64,000 nt of DNA from Lachnospiraceae bacterium (GCA_017619635.1 JAFZRZ010000036.1:59526-123525), one strand, 5' to 3'; shown: positions 35,542 through 45,491, counted from the stretch's first letter. The notes: generated from the sequence alone by a model not told the origin. Translations and numbers: made by a program.

Positions 35542-36432
35542 ATGAAGAGAATGGGTGGAAGAGATAAAGCGTTAAGAGTTTTTATAACGCTTCTTGGTAT
35601 GATCATCGCAGTCATGATCGTGCCTTTTGGTTCACAGGCTGCAAGAAGGACTAATAACAGAGCAAAGTATGCTCTTGTATTTGATGCGCAGTATTATCAC
35701 GATAATAATCCCGATGTTGCAGCTGCTTATGGCAGTGATTACAACAAACTGCTCAATCATTACATAAATAACGGTGTATCAGAGGGCAGAAACGCATCGG
35801 CTGTGTTCAATGCGAAGGCTTATAAGGAGAATAATCCTGACCTTGCTTCCGCATATGGTAACAACTGGGCTTCTTATCATGAACATTTTGCCGCATTTGG
35901 TTCGAGTGAGAACAGGATCGCACTTCCCACAGGCGGTTCAAATGTTAATGCCACAAAACAGGTGAGTCGTGCTGCAAACGTATCGCAGGGTTCTCTTATC
36001 GGCAGTTATTCAACGGAATATGATGCTAAAGTTGCAAGAGCGACAAATATCGCAGTAGCGGCTTCACGTATAAACGGTGTTGTCGTAAGGAGCGGAGAGA
36101 ACTTCTCGTTCAGCCAGACGATACTTCCAAGAAGCACGGCAAACGGATATGTGAGAGCACCGATATTCATCAATAAGAAACATGGTTACGGAATTGGTGG
36201 AGGAGTCTGTCAGGTGTCATCGACACTTTATGCTGCTATGTTATCGGCAGGACTTCCTGCGACTGAAAGACATGCACATTCGCTTCCCGTTACATATATA
36301 CCTGAGGGTATGGATGCAACCATAGCAGGTAATTCGCTCGATCTTAAATTCACCAATATATTTGATTATCCAATCATATTGGGTGCTAGCGCGGATAACG
36401 GTACACTTACGGTGACTATCAGCAGATATTGA
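35542..36432 (+). CDS. Secreted VanW family protein with two N-terminal repeats
   Basis: ATG 35542 lies eight bases after aagaaagg; a GTG at 35536 is in frame but too close to that site. Residues ~8-34 form a signal peptide or anchor (FITLLGMIIAVMIVPFGSQA). Two ~37-residue repeats follow (DAQYYHDNNPDVAAAYGSD and NAKAYKENNPDLASAYGNN), then the VanW core from ~160 (NGVVVRSGENFSFSQTI, GYGIGGGVCQVSSTLYAAML, ERHAHSLPVTYIPEGMDATI). VanW is linked to glycopeptide-resistance loci but its reaction is unproven. The repeats resemble cell-wall attachment repeats. The stop overlaps the upstream region of the lipoprotein gene. Confidence 0.88.
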   Translation: MKRMGGRDKALRVFITLLGMIIAVMIVPFGSQAARRTNNRAKYALVFDAQYYHDNNPDVAAAYGSDYNKLLNHYINNGVSEGRNASAVFNAKAYKENNPDLASAYGNNWASYHEHFAAFGSSENRIALPTGGSNVNATKQVSRAANVSQGSLIGSYSTEYDAKVARATNIAVAASRINGVVVRSGENFSFSQTILPRSTANGYVRAPIFINKKHGYGIGGGVCQVSSTLYAAMLSAGLPATERHAHSLPVTYIPEGMDATIAGNSLDLKFTNIFDYPIILGASADNGTLTVTISRY

Positions 36433-36434
36433 TT

Positions 36435-36980
36435 ATGTTTAGGAAAAATGGTGATAAACATCTTAATAGAGTCATTATGATCATCATGCTGATCATGGCA
36501 TGTATCTGTCTGTTTGGCGCCTGCAGGAAGAAGACTTCTGTTGAAACGCCGGAAGTTGTAGTCGATGTTGAAGAACCGGTGATCGAAGTTGAGGTCGAGA
36601 AGCCACAGGTCGAAGTAGAGGTTGAAAAACCTGAAGTCACTGTTAAGGTTGAGGAGCCTGTGATAGAAGAACAGCCTGAAACCGATATCGAAGAGGTCCA
36701 GCCTGAAACCGTAACATATAAGTTCAGAAACAAGAAACTTCTTGATCAGCATTATGATAAGCACGGTAAAGAAATGGGATTTGCATCTGCTGCTGAATAT
36801 GAGGCTGCGGCCAGTGCAGTGATTAACAATCCTGATGCTCTTTATAAGACTGAAAAAGAAGACGGAGATGGATGTTATTTCATCGAGAGTACAAATGAGT
36901 TTGTGGTATTGTCCACAGATGGTTATATAAGAACTTACTTCATCCCTGATTCGGGAAAGAAGTATTTCGATAAACAATAG
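36435..36980 (+). CDS. Lipoprotein with acidic repeat stalk and possible BECR-type nuclease-like domain
   Basis: The 181-residue protein has a lipobox-like ICLFGAC, with lipid-bearing Cys near residue 34. A stalk of VEVEKP-like repeats (residues ~40-95) follows, then a C-terminal domain: KLLDQHYDKHGKEMGFASA, then NNPDALYKTE, TNEFVVLSTDGYIRTYF and a final KKYFDKQ. That domain looks like the barnase/EndoU/colicin-RelE (BECR) nuclease-type domains of polymorphic toxins, judged by eye only. The start ATG 36435 has no strong ribosome site and may be coupled to the VanW stop three bases upstream. No immunity gene is evident beside it. A structural, non-toxic role is equally open. Confidence 0.6.
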   Translation: MFRKNGDKHLNRVIMIIMLIMACICLFGACRKKTSVETPEVVVDVEEPVIEVEVEKPQVEVEVEKPEVTVKVEEPVIEEQPETDIEEVQPETVTYKFRNKKLLDQHYDKHGKEMGFASAAEYEAAASAVINNPDALYKTEKEDGDGCYFIESTNEFVVLSTDGYIRTYFIPDSGKKYFDKQ

Positions 36981-37003
36981 AAAAAGGAGTCATAACAAAG
37001 TAT

Positions 37004-37462
37004 ATGGATTTTCTTAGAGATATGGTCTCAAACAAAGCCTTTATGGCTGCATTACTTGGATGGACCGTGGCTCAGGTATCCAAAACGATCATATACCTGA
37101 TAGTAAACAAGGAATTAAGACTTGAGAGAATGTGCGGCGGAGGAGGAATGCCAAGCTCACATTCGGCTACGGTATGCGGGCTTGCTACAGCGACCGGTAT
37201 GATCTACGGTGGCGGTAGCATAGAATTTGCCATAACATTTGCACTTGCCATGATCGTCATGTACGATGCCATGAATGTACGTATGGAGACAGGACGTCAG
37301 GGTAAGGTCTTAAATGACATGCTGGAGATATTCCAGAACATGGGAAAGAATATTTCACCCGAGGAGAGACTAAAAGAGCTGGTCGGACATACACCTCTCC
37401 AGGTGCTCATAGGTGCCATAACGGGTATCGTTGTAGCAGTACTTGTCGTACTGTATCTGTGA
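37004..37462 (+). CDS. Divergent PAP2 family (DUF212) membrane protein
   Basis: The 152-residue protein has three or four membrane spans and the DUF212 signature GGGGMPSSHSATVCGLAT (~residues 45-62), with VMYDAMNVRMETGRQGKVLN following. PSSHSA recalls the phosphatase motif of PAP2 enzymes. Members are thought to act on membrane-linked phosphate substrates, but a reaction has not been established to my knowledge. An aaaaggag site precedes it, in line with the genes before and after. Confidence 0.9.
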   Translation: MDFLRDMVSNKAFMAALLGWTVAQVSKTIIYLIVNKELRLERMCGGGGMPSSHSATVCGLATATGMIYGGGSIEFAITFALAMIVMYDAMNVRMETGRQGKVLNDMLEIFQNMGKNISPEERLKELVGHTPLQVLIGAITGIVVAVLVVLYL

Positions 37463-37499
37463 AAATTTTAATCAATAAATAAAGGTTAGGAAGTATATT

Positions 37500-38030
37500 A
37501 TGTTTTCAAATCTTGTTGACTATGTCAATGAACTTGCGACAGTGTATAAATATCTTTTTGTTTTTTTTGTATCTATGGTCCCTTTGATAGAGCTTAGAGG
37601 AGCAATTCCCTTTGCTTATATCTTTAGGGTGGGAGATCCGTCATTTGATCTCGTTACAAGCTACGTGATAATAGCCATAGGAAATATGATACCTGTTCCG
37701 ATAATCTTCTTCTTTGCAAGAAAGGTTTTAGAATGGGGGGCTGATAAGAAGGTCATAGGAAAGTTCTTTACATTCTGCCTTGAAAAAGGGCACAAGGGAG
37801 GAGAGAAACTGCAGAGTAAAGCCGGCAGAGGCCTGTTCGTCGCACTTCTTTTGTTTGTGGGTATTCCTTTACCGGGAACAGGAGCATGGACGGGAACGCT
37901 TGCTGCTTCTATCCTTGATATGAAATTCAAAGACAGTATCGTTGCCGTTATGTGCGGAGTAGCACTCGCGGGTATAATAATCGGTCTGCTGTGCACATTT
38001 GGATTTGGTTATCTGTTTGGAATAGGCTGA
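37500..38030 (+). CDS. Small multidrug-export-like membrane protein (PF06695)
   Basis: The 176-residue, four- or five-span protein carries VPLIELRGAIPFAYIF near the N-terminus and LFVGIPLPGTGAWTGTLAAS in the middle, matching the Sm_multidrug_ex family. A charged segment (CLEKGHKGGEKLQSKAGRG) lies between helices. The family name comes from an early export assay; the substrate is undefined. It is part of a plus-strand run of envelope genes and is followed 19 bases later by the DUF2298 gene. Confidence 0.9.
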   Translation: MFSNLVDYVNELATVYKYLFVFFVSMVPLIELRGAIPFAYIFRVGDPSFDLVTSYVIIAIGNMIPVPIIFFFARKVLEWGADKKVIGKFFTFCLEKGHKGGEKLQSKAGRGLFVALLLFVGIPLPGTGAWTGTLAASILDMKFKDSIVAVMCGVALAGIIIGLLCTFGFGYLFGIG

Positions 38031-38049
38031 TAGATAGGGGAGAGTAGAT

Positions 38050-40230
38050 TTGGGTACAGGATATTTGATCCAGTTTTATATTGCATGTCTGATCTTAAGC
38101 TTTGTTGCGCTTCCGATATCGTATCGTTTGTGCAACAGATTTGCTGACGGCGGATTTATGATAAGTAAGTCACTTGGTCTGTATATTAGCGGATACGCCA
38201 TGTGGCTTTTGTCATCTGCACATATCTTAAAGTTTTCCCAGGGATCATGCGTGATCGTTTTACTGCTTACAGCGGTTTTGATGTACACACCGGTCATCAT
38301 ATCGATCTATAAGAAGAAAGATAACGGCTTTATAGCATATCTTAAGTCTCATGCGAAGGCTATTATCATCGCAGAGATCGCATTTTTAGTGATATTTGTG
38401 ATCCTTAACTGGATATTTGCCCACAGGATACCGTCTACCGATACTGAGAGGATGATGGATCTGGGCTTTATGATGTCAATGTATAAGACAGATTACATGC
38501 CTCCGCTCGATCTTTGGGCAAGTGGCGAGATCATAAATTATTACTATTTTGGACAATATATAATCACATATCTTACAAAGTTATCGTTCATACCTGTAGG
38601 TTTTGGTTATACATTCGGTTTCTTCATGATAGCAGCCTGGGCAGTAGTTGCGATCTTTTTGCTTGTTTACGATATCACAAAGAGTCGGATAGCAGGTGTG
38701 ATATCGGGAGCGGCTGTAATATTCAGCGGAAATTTCCATTATGTTGTATTTGCAAAGATAGTTCCCATGCTGTGGGATATCTTACAGCTTGAAGGAGACA
38801 AGCCCAGCTACTGGTTTGCGGATTCGACCAGATATATAGGTTATACTCCTGAAGTCACAACTGACAGGACCATACATGAGTTCCCTTCTTATTCATTTAT
38901 AGTAGGGGATCTTCATGCGCATGTAGTTAATATCCTGGTCGTTGTTGTGATCTTAAGTCTTTTGTGGGCATACCTTAAGTCGCTCAGTGATAAAAAGAAT
39001 GAGACAAAGCCGGTAACTAAGAAAACAAAAGCAGAGAAAAAAGAAGAGGAAAGCAAAAAAACATTTAAAGGAAGTCCTCTTTTGTCAGAGTGCTGTAACG
39101 GGTACTTCCTTCTCATAGGTTTTCTGCTTGGTATCAGCAGTATGTCAAACTACTGGGATTTTCCAATCTATTATGTTGTTTCGGGAAGCATCATACTGTT
39201 TGGAATGATGAGAGTATATGGTATAAAGAAAGGTCTCTGGGGCAGTGTTATCCTTTCAGGACTCTTTATCATGCTCATAAATATGGCGGTTTCATTTGTT
39301 TTCAATATGAAATTTAACAAGATGGTATCGGGAATAGGGAGTGTCATGAGAAGATCGCTGTTTCATCAGCTTGTACTTCTTTGGGGATTCCCGGTTGTCA
39401 TGCTCATCTGCTTCATAATATTACTTATCAGATTAAGAAAACTTGATGATAAGAGACTTTATGCGCTTTTACTGGGATTATGTGCTACAGGTCTTGTATT
39501 GATACCTGAGTTCATATTTGTTAAGGATATCTATATCGATGCATTTCCGAGAGCCAATACGATGTTCAAACTCGGTTATGAAGCGTTTATCATGTTTGGC
39601 ACATGCAGCGGTATCATAATGAACGAATTCTGGGAGACTTCAAAAGAAGAGGAAGGATATAAGGCACATCTGTATAAGAAAACAGCTGTTATATTCTTTG
39701 TATGCTTCCTGATGACACTTGGATATTTTGTGACTGCCACAAGACAGTGGATAGATGATTATTCGAAGGAAAACTTTAAGGGCTTTAATGCATATACCTC
39801 GATAAAAAACGCAAACTCGTATGACTTGAAAGCGATAGAAGAACTTGAAAAACTTGTTGAGGCGTCAGGAGCGAAACAGCCGATCGTTTTAGAGGCTGAT
39901 GGTGACAGCTATACCAACACCTGTCGCGTGAGTGTTCTGACCGGTTATCCTACGGTGCTCGGATGGCATACTCATGAATGGCTATGGCACAATTCTCATT
40001 CCTATATGGAACAGAGAAGGATAGATGTGGAGGATATCTATACTTCTGAAGATGCAAATGTCGTAAGACACCTGCTGGATAAGTACAACGTGGATTATGT
40101 ATATATAGGATCGTGTGAGTATTCAAAGTATGAGGTTATACAAAACGGCATACTGGAATCCATGGGACAGGTGGTATACTGGGAGAATTCCGATACAGGA
40201 CAGCTGATTGAGATCATAAAGGTGAGATAA
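38050..40230 (+). CDS. DUF2298 (YYY) polytopic membrane protein
   Basis: TTG start at 38050 after a gggga-rich site. The 726-residue protein has about 12-14 membrane spans and the family markers STDTERMMDLGFMMSMY and GEIINYYYFGQYIITYL (residues ~155-175). VGDLHAHVVNIL lies near residue 295 and a Lys/Glu-rich cytoplasmic loop near 315-340. An external C-terminal portion has VLGWHTHEWLWHN. DUF2298 proteins resemble GT-C glycosyltransferases using lipid-linked sugars, but the reaction is not established. The stop codon overlaps the start of the next gene, whose membrane half has a similar YYLGQY motif. Confidence 0.87.
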   Translation: MGTGYLIQFYIACLILSFVALPISYRLCNRFADGGFMISKSLGLYISGYAMWLLSSAHILKFSQGSCVIVLLLTAVLMYTPVIISIYKKKDNGFIAYLKSHAKAIIIAEIAFLVIFVILNWIFAHRIPSTDTERMMDLGFMMSMYKTDYMPPLDLWASGEIINYYYFGQYIITYLTKLSFIPVGFGYTFGFFMIAAWAVVAIFLLVYDITKSRIAGVISGAAVIFSGNFHYVVFAKIVPMLWDILQLEGDKPSYWFADSTRYIGYTPEVTTDRTIHEFPSYSFIVGDLHAHVVNILVVVVILSLLWAYLKSLSDKKNETKPVTKKTKAEKKEEESKKTFKGSPLLSECCNGYFLLIGFLLGISSMSNYWDFPIYYVVSGSIILFGMMRVYGIKKGLWGSVILSGLFIMLINMAVSFVFNMKFNKMVSGIGSVMRRSLFHQLVLLWGFPVVMLICFIILLIRLRKLDDKRLYALLLGLCATGLVLIPEFIFVKDIYIDAFPRANTMFKLGYEAFIMFGTCSGIIMNEFWETSKEEEGYKAHLYKKTAVIFFVCFLMTLGYFVTATRQWIDDYSKENFKGFNAYTSIKNANSYDLKAIEELEKLVEASGAKQPIVLEADGDSYTNTCRVSVLTGYPTVLGWHTHEWLWHNSHSYMEQRRIDVEDIYTSEDANVVRHLLDKYNVDYVYIGSCEYSKYEVIQNGILESMGQVVYWENSDTGQLIEIIKVR

Positions 40231-42728
40231 TGCTTAGGACAGACACAAAGAAGTTATCAGTCATAACGCTTTTATATATTTATATCCCCGTTGTTGTCTT
40301 TCTTTGCGGTTTCACGGCATGGTATGTATGGCTTGTTACCGTTTTGGCATGTGGATACTCTTTCTACAGAATATATAAGAGATATAAGAACGAGAAGATC
40401 GAAGAAGCGCATGAAGGTGTAACCATGTCCTGGTCTGCCATCATGATAAGTTTTGTCTTTATTGAGATAATGTGTCTTGTGATGGGCTTTTGGGATGTTT
40501 TTGAACAGTCGGGAGACTGGAGCAAACACAATGCCGTACTCCATGATCTTGTTGAGCATTCCTGGCCGGTAGTCTATACGGCACATGAAAAAGCACTGTT
40601 GACTTACTATCTGGGACAATACATGGTTCCGGCATTGTTCGGGAAAGTGTTTGGTAACGGAGATGTTATATTAGGATTTAATATTGCTCATATGGCAATG
40701 TCGTTCTGGGCTATGATCGGTCTGTGCATCGCATATCTTAACCTTATAAATGTTACAAAGTCTGATAGTTTCAGATCACAGATAAGATGCCTTCTTATCA
40801 TGTTTTTCTACAGCGGTCCTCTTGCTCTATGCCAGATCATAACAAAAGGTATATTTGAGGATGACATGTATTCACTGGGTTCCCATCACTGGTTGCTCAT
40901 CAAAGGCTTTATGCTGCAGTACAGAAGTGATTTTGTAATGCTCAGATGGACTTATCCCCAGGTGATCGTCATCTGGCTTATCTGCATGCTCTTCTTAAAG
41001 TTTCGTAAAGATTTCAGGTATTATGTGCTCCTGTTTGCACCTGCACTTTTATATGGTGCATTCTCCATGCCTTTTCTTGCTGTTGCAGCGGTTTCGCTTG
41101 TTATATATGAGTTCATAAAGTCGAAAGATAAGATGGGAATAGTAAAAGAGGTCTTTTCTGTCGAGAACATCATCAGTTTTTTGACTCTTGGCGTAGTACT
41201 CATAACATATTTCTATGGTTATCTTACCGTTGAGAAACCTGAAGCGCTTAAGTTCCATATTCGAGAGATAAATGTAGAGAGTATAGCGATAGTTCTGATA
41301 TTTGATCTTTGCATGTTTGGTATCTATGCGATATGCATGTTTAAGGATTACAAAAAAGATATCATATTTCATTGCTGCATAGTCTTTTTGACAATACTTC
41401 CGTTTTTTTCTATGGGATTATATAACGACCTGGTTATGGGAGCGTCGATACCGGCACTATTCTTTATGATGTGCTATGTAGTGAAGAGGTTTAATAAAGG
41501 TGGAGAAGGAAATTATTACGGCTTTGCAAGCGGTATAATAACGCTTTGTCTTATCATCGGTTCATTTTATCAGATGTTCGAGATAAGAGATATCGTAAGA
41601 TATAAGCTTACAGCAGATGACCCTTCAAAGGTTGGAATAGAGGATTTCTTCGGGACTTTAGAGTCTTATGCGGACAGAAACTCTGAAGAGAGTGTGGATC
41701 TTATATATAATTATTTCACATATGATCCGGATCAGAAGTTTTTCTACAAATACCTGTCCGGAGATAAGAAAGAGACAAAAGAGGCAACCCTAAACCATAA
41801 CAGGGTTTCGGGACTGTATTTTGACACATATGTGGATATAAAGGTATATGACAATACTACTGATGAGGTTTTAAACTCAGTATTAAATGACTGCGGAAGA
41901 TATGAGCGCATATTCAGCAGGACTCTTGAACAAAGCGAACTGTATGCCATAAATAACAGAGAAAACGATCTTAAAGAGGATGAGTTTTATACAGCTTCCA
42001 TCTCGGAAGATATGTACAATGTCCTTGTATATGCGTTAAGGATATCCGAGGAGAGTAACGGAAGTTTCAATCCTGCTCTCGGAGCTGTCACAGAGCTTTG
42101 GGATTTCAGAGGCGGCAGTGATTATGTGCCTCAGCAGGATGTAGTAAATGAAGCTCTTACACATACGAATATCGAGGATGTTGAGGTGTTCACAAGGGAA
42201 GCGGATGGAAAGCTTAATTACTATATAAAGATCCATGATGACAAGCTTAAATTTGATCTTGGCGGTATTGCAAAGGGATATATCGGAAACTGCTTAAGAG
42301 ATGAACTCATAGAAAACGGGTGTAAAAGCGCTATCATCTCACTTGGCGGAAATGTGGTATGTATAGGTGATAAGAACGGGCAGGAATTCATCATAGGTGT
42401 ACAGAAACCCTTTGAGAAGGAAGGCGTGAGGGAATTCGGATTAAATGTCTCTGATACCTGTGTTGTCACATCGGGGACCTATGAGAGATACTTTGAAAAG
42501 GATGGAAAGGTATATCATCACATCCTTGATCCAAAGACTGGCTATCCGGTCATGAACGGAGTATTGTCGGTCACTGTCGTTTGTCCGGATTCAATGAAGG
42601 CTGATGCACTCTCAACGGCCCTTCTTTCGATGGGTGAGGATGAGGCGAGAACATATGTGAACGGCCAGAGCGATGTGTATGCTGTCTTTTTGATGGAGGA
42701 TGGCTCCAGATTTGACATATGGGGCTAA
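40230..42728 (+). CDS. GT-C-like membrane domain fused to ApbE FAD:protein FMN transferase
   Basis: There are 832 residues in one open frame. Residues ~1-470 are polytopic membrane (about 12 spans) with HNAVLHDLVEHSWPVVY and LLTYYLGQYMVPAL, similar in form to the preceding DUF2298 protein. Residues ~525-832 are ApbE: YFDTYVDIKVY, FNPALGAVTELWDF, KFDLGGIAKGYIGNCL (~675), TCVVTSGTYERYF and HHILDPKTGYPVM (~767). ApbE attaches FMN to threonine in exported redox proteins such as RnfG and NqrC. Usually it is a separate lipoprotein, so this anchoring to a sugar-transferase-like domain is unusual. The start overlaps the preceding stop (TAATG). No terminator is evident before the alaS promoter. Confidence 0.85.
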   Translation: MLRTDTKKLSVITLLYIYIPVVVFLCGFTAWYVWLVTVLACGYSFYRIYKRYKNEKIEEAHEGVTMSWSAIMISFVFIEIMCLVMGFWDVFEQSGDWSKHNAVLHDLVEHSWPVVYTAHEKALLTYYLGQYMVPALFGKVFGNGDVILGFNIAHMAMSFWAMIGLCIAYLNLINVTKSDSFRSQIRCLLIMFFYSGPLALCQIITKGIFEDDMYSLGSHHWLLIKGFMLQYRSDFVMLRWTYPQVIVIWLICMLFLKFRKDFRYYVLLFAPALLYGAFSMPFLAVAAVSLVIYEFIKSKDKMGIVKEVFSVENIISFLTLGVVLITYFYGYLTVEKPEALKFHIREINVESIAIVLIFDLCMFGIYAICMFKDYKKDIIFHCCIVFLTILPFFSMGLYNDLVMGASIPALFFMMCYVVKRFNKGGEGNYYGFASGIITLCLIIGSFYQMFEIRDIVRYKLTADDPSKVGIEDFFGTLESYADRNSEESVDLIYNYFTYDPDQKFFYKYLSGDKKETKEATLNHNRVSGLYFDTYVDIKVYDNTTDEVLNSVLNDCGRYERIFSRTLEQSELYAINNRENDLKEDEFYTASISEDMYNVLVYALRISEESNGSFNPALGAVTELWDFRGGSDYVPQQDVVNEALTHTNIEDVEVFTREADGKLNYYIKIHDDKLKFDLGGIAKGYIGNCLRDELIENGCKSAIISLGGNVVCIGDKNGQEFIIGVQKPFEKEGVREFGLNVSDTCVVTSGTYERYFEKDGKVYHHILDPKTGYPVMNGVLSVTVVCPDSMKADALSTALLSMGEDEARTYVNGQSDVYAVFLMEDGSRFDIWG

Positions 42729-42748
42729 TAAATCTGTATTATTTGCAT

Positions 42749-42777
42749 TTGACAGGTCATATTGCAGTAATTATAAT
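42749..42777 (+). promoter_or_regulatory. Consensus sigma-A promoter for alaS
   Basis: TTGACA (42749-42754), 17-base spacer, TATAAT (42772-42777), both exact matches to consensus, 36 bases ahead of the alaS ATG. There is no room for a T-box leader. Confidence 0.88.
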
Positions 42778-42812
42778 TTAATAAGTTTTTATAAAGGAAG
42801 GGACGATCTGTT

Positions 42813-45467
42813 ATGAGACAATTTACCTCAAAAGAATTAAGAAAGATCTGGAAGGATTTTTATATACAGAGAGGACATGTGGATGTAGGCGCCGTATCAC
42901 TTGTCAGTGACGGTTCAACCGGTGTTCTGTTCAACGTTGCTGGAATGCAGCCTCTTATGCCATATCTTTTAGGAGAGAAGCATCCTCTTGGAACAAGGCT
43001 TTGCAACGTCCAGGGATGTGTTCGTACGAATGATATCGATTCTGTAGGTGACAGAAGCCACGTTACATTCTTCGAGATGATGGGAAGCTGGAGCCTTGGC
43101 GATTATTTCAAGGAAGACCGTTGCAAATGGAGTTATGAGCTTTTGACAGAGGTTTTCGGATTTGATGCAGATCATCTTGCAGCAACTGTGTTTGCGGGTG
43201 ATGAGAATGCTCCCAGAGATGAGGAAGGTGCACAGTTTAGAATAGCTTCCGGCTTTAAGAAAGAGAATATATATTATCTTCCCGCTGAAGATAACTGGTG
43301 GGGACTTGAATATGGTCCTTGCGGTCCCGACTCTGAGATGTTTTATATTGCTGATGTTCCGGATTGTGGCCCTGACTGTGGTCCCGGATGCTCATGCGGT
43401 AAATATACAGAGCTTGGAAATGACGTATTCATGCAGTATGAGAAGCATCAGGACGGTCATCTTACACCTCTTAAACAGAAGAATGTCGATACAGGATGGG
43501 GACTTGAGAGAAACTTGGCTTTCCTTAACGGCACAAAAGATGTTTATAAGACAGATCTGTTTGCCGGTGCGATCGCATATATCGAAAATGAATCAGGTGC
43601 CAAATATGATGCTGATGAGAAGCTCACAAGATCGATGAGAATACTTGCAGATCATATGCGTACCAGCGTAATGCTCATCGGAGATGAAGCGAAGCTTCTT
43701 CCTTCAAATGCAGGAGCTGGCTACGTGCTCAGAAGACTCATTAGAAGAGCTGTAAGACACGGACGTACTCTCGGCATGAACAAGGATGCGCTTTTGGGAG
43801 TGGCAAAGATATATATAGATGAGGTATATGATGATTCATATCCGCTTCTTAAGACAAACCGTGAGTTCATATTAAAAGAACTTGATAAAGAGATAGACAG
43901 ATTCACCAGCACTCTTGAAAACGGCATGAAAGAATTTAAAAAGATCCTCGATGAGAAGAAGAGTGCAGGCGCAAAGAGTATCGACGGAGATTCCGCTTTC
44001 TATCTTTATGATACATTCGGATTCCCGATAGAGCTTACAGTGGAGATGGCAGATGAGGAAGGCTTAAGCGTTGATGAAGAAGGCTTTAACAAGGCTATGG
44101 AAGCTGCCAAGCAAAAAGCAAGAGACAATCAGAATTTCTCTGCTAAACTCAGTGCTGATGCAGACCTTTTTGCAGGTCTTGATGACAGTATAACAACAGA
44201 GTTTTCCGGATATGAAAAACTGGAAGATGTCAGCAAAATAGTAGCTGTTGCTGATGAGGACGGAATGGTTGATGCACTTGTTGAAGGCGCTCAGGGAACC
44301 ATAATCACAGCGGTAACTCCTTTCTATGCTACCATGGGCGGTCAGTCTGCAGACTTTGGTGAGATAAAGACTGCAAACGGAATCTTTAAGGTTGAGGATG
44401 TTGTTAAACTCAAAGGTTCAAGAGTTGCTCACATAGGTGTTGTCACCTCAGGAAAGATCTCAAAGGATGATGAGGCAACACTCATTGTAGATAAGAACAG
44501 AAGAGCAAGCATTTGTAAGAACCACTCAGCTACACACCTTCTTCAGAAAGCTCTTCAGACAGTACTTGGTGATCAGGTTCACCAGGCGGGCTCTTATCAG
44601 GATGCTGAGAGAACAAGATTTGACTTCTCTCATGACAGAGCCGTTACTAAAGAAGAACTTGAAAAGATAGAGACTATCGTTAATGAGAAGATAGCAGAAG
44701 ATCTTAAGGTTGAGACCAAGGTGATGAGCCTTGATGAAGCAAAGAAGTCAGGTGCAATGGCACTCTTTGGTGAGAAATACGGCGAGACGGTAAGAGTTGT
44801 CGGAATGGGTGATTTCTCTACAGAGCTCTGTGGTGGTACTCACGTATCGCACACAGGTCAGATAAGGACTTTTAAGATCGTATCTGAAAGCGGAATAGCA
44901 GCGGGCGTAAGAAGAATAGAGGCTGTGACTGATGTTCATGCGCTTGAATATTATAAGAAACTTGAAGATCAGATCGCTGAAGCTGCATCTATCGTTAAAT
45001 CAACTCCTGCAAATCTAATAGAGAGACTTAACTCTATGATGAAGGAGATCAAGGCATTGAACTCTGAAGTTGAGAGTCTCAAGGCTAAAGCGGCTCAGAA
45101 TGCTCTCGGAGATGTAATGGATGGCGTTGTTGAGATAAAGGGAGTTAAACTCCTTGCTACTAAGCTCAGCGGTGTTGATATGAATTCACTGAGAGATCTC
45201 GGTGATCAGCTTAAAGGTAAGCTTGGCGAAGGCGTTGTTGTTCTTGCCAGTGATGCTGACGGCAAGGTAAACCTTATGGTAATGGCTACCGATGAGGCTC
45301 AGAAGAAAGGTGCTCATGCAGGAAATCTTGTTAAAGCAATCGCATCTTGTGTTGGCGGTGGCGGCGGTGGACGTCCTAACATGGCACAGGCAGGAGGCAA
45401 GAATCCTGCGGGAATAGATGAATGTCTTGCAATGGCTGCCAAGGTATTGGATGAACAGATTGGTTGA
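42813..45467 (+). CDS. alaS: Alanyl-tRNA synthetase
   Basis: The 884-residue enzyme has normal full-length architecture. The catalytic core starts TSKELRKIWKDFYIQRGH, with NVAGMQPLMPYLLGE and MMGSWSLGDYFKE; the tRNA-recognition region follows. The editing domain has NHSATHLLQKAL (H-x3-H) and ELCGGTHVSHTG. The C-terminal oligomerisation and DHHA1-type domain ends with GGGGGGRPNMAQAGGKNP. It charges tRNA-Ala and clears Ser/Gly mischarging. An insert with PDCGPDCGPGCSCGK (~residues 180-195) is the zinc-type loop of some bacterial AlaRS. It is monocistronic, with its own promoter and terminator. Confidence 0.98.
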   Translation: MRQFTSKELRKIWKDFYIQRGHVDVGAVSLVSDGSTGVLFNVAGMQPLMPYLLGEKHPLGTRLCNVQGCVRTNDIDSVGDRSHVTFFEMMGSWSLGDYFKEDRCKWSYELLTEVFGFDADHLAATVFAGDENAPRDEEGAQFRIASGFKKENIYYLPAEDNWWGLEYGPCGPDSEMFYIADVPDCGPDCGPGCSCGKYTELGNDVFMQYEKHQDGHLTPLKQKNVDTGWGLERNLAFLNGTKDVYKTDLFAGAIAYIENESGAKYDADEKLTRSMRILADHMRTSVMLIGDEAKLLPSNAGAGYVLRRLIRRAVRHGRTLGMNKDALLGVAKIYIDEVYDDSYPLLKTNREFILKELDKEIDRFTSTLENGMKEFKKILDEKKSAGAKSIDGDSAFYLYDTFGFPIELTVEMADEEGLSVDEEGFNKAMEAAKQKARDNQNFSAKLSADADLFAGLDDSITTEFSGYEKLEDVSKIVAVADEDGMVDALVEGAQGTIITAVTPFYATMGGQSADFGEIKTANGIFKVEDVVKLKGSRVAHIGVVTSGKISKDDEATLIVDKNRRASICKNHSATHLLQKALQTVLGDQVHQAGSYQDAERTRFDFSHDRAVTKEELEKIETIVNEKIAEDLKVETKVMSLDEAKKSGAMALFGEKYGETVRVVGMGDFSTELCGGTHVSHTGQIRTFKIVSESGIAAGVRRIEAVTDVHALEYYKKLEDQIAEAASIVKSTPANLIERLNSMMKEIKALNSEVESLKAKAAQNALGDVMDGVVEIKGVKLLATKLSGVDMNSLRDLGDQLKGKLGEGVVVLASDADGKVNLMVMATDEAQKKGAHAGNLVKAIASCVGGGGGGRPNMAQAGGKNPAGIDECLAMAAKVLDEQIG

Positions 45468-45491
45468 TTGATAACACAATAAGTACACAGA

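Noticed and set aside
36419..36733. A Ser/Thr-rich minus-strand frame opposite the lipoprotein gene
   Set aside because: It is the antisense reading of the VEVEKP repeats, a compositional artefact.
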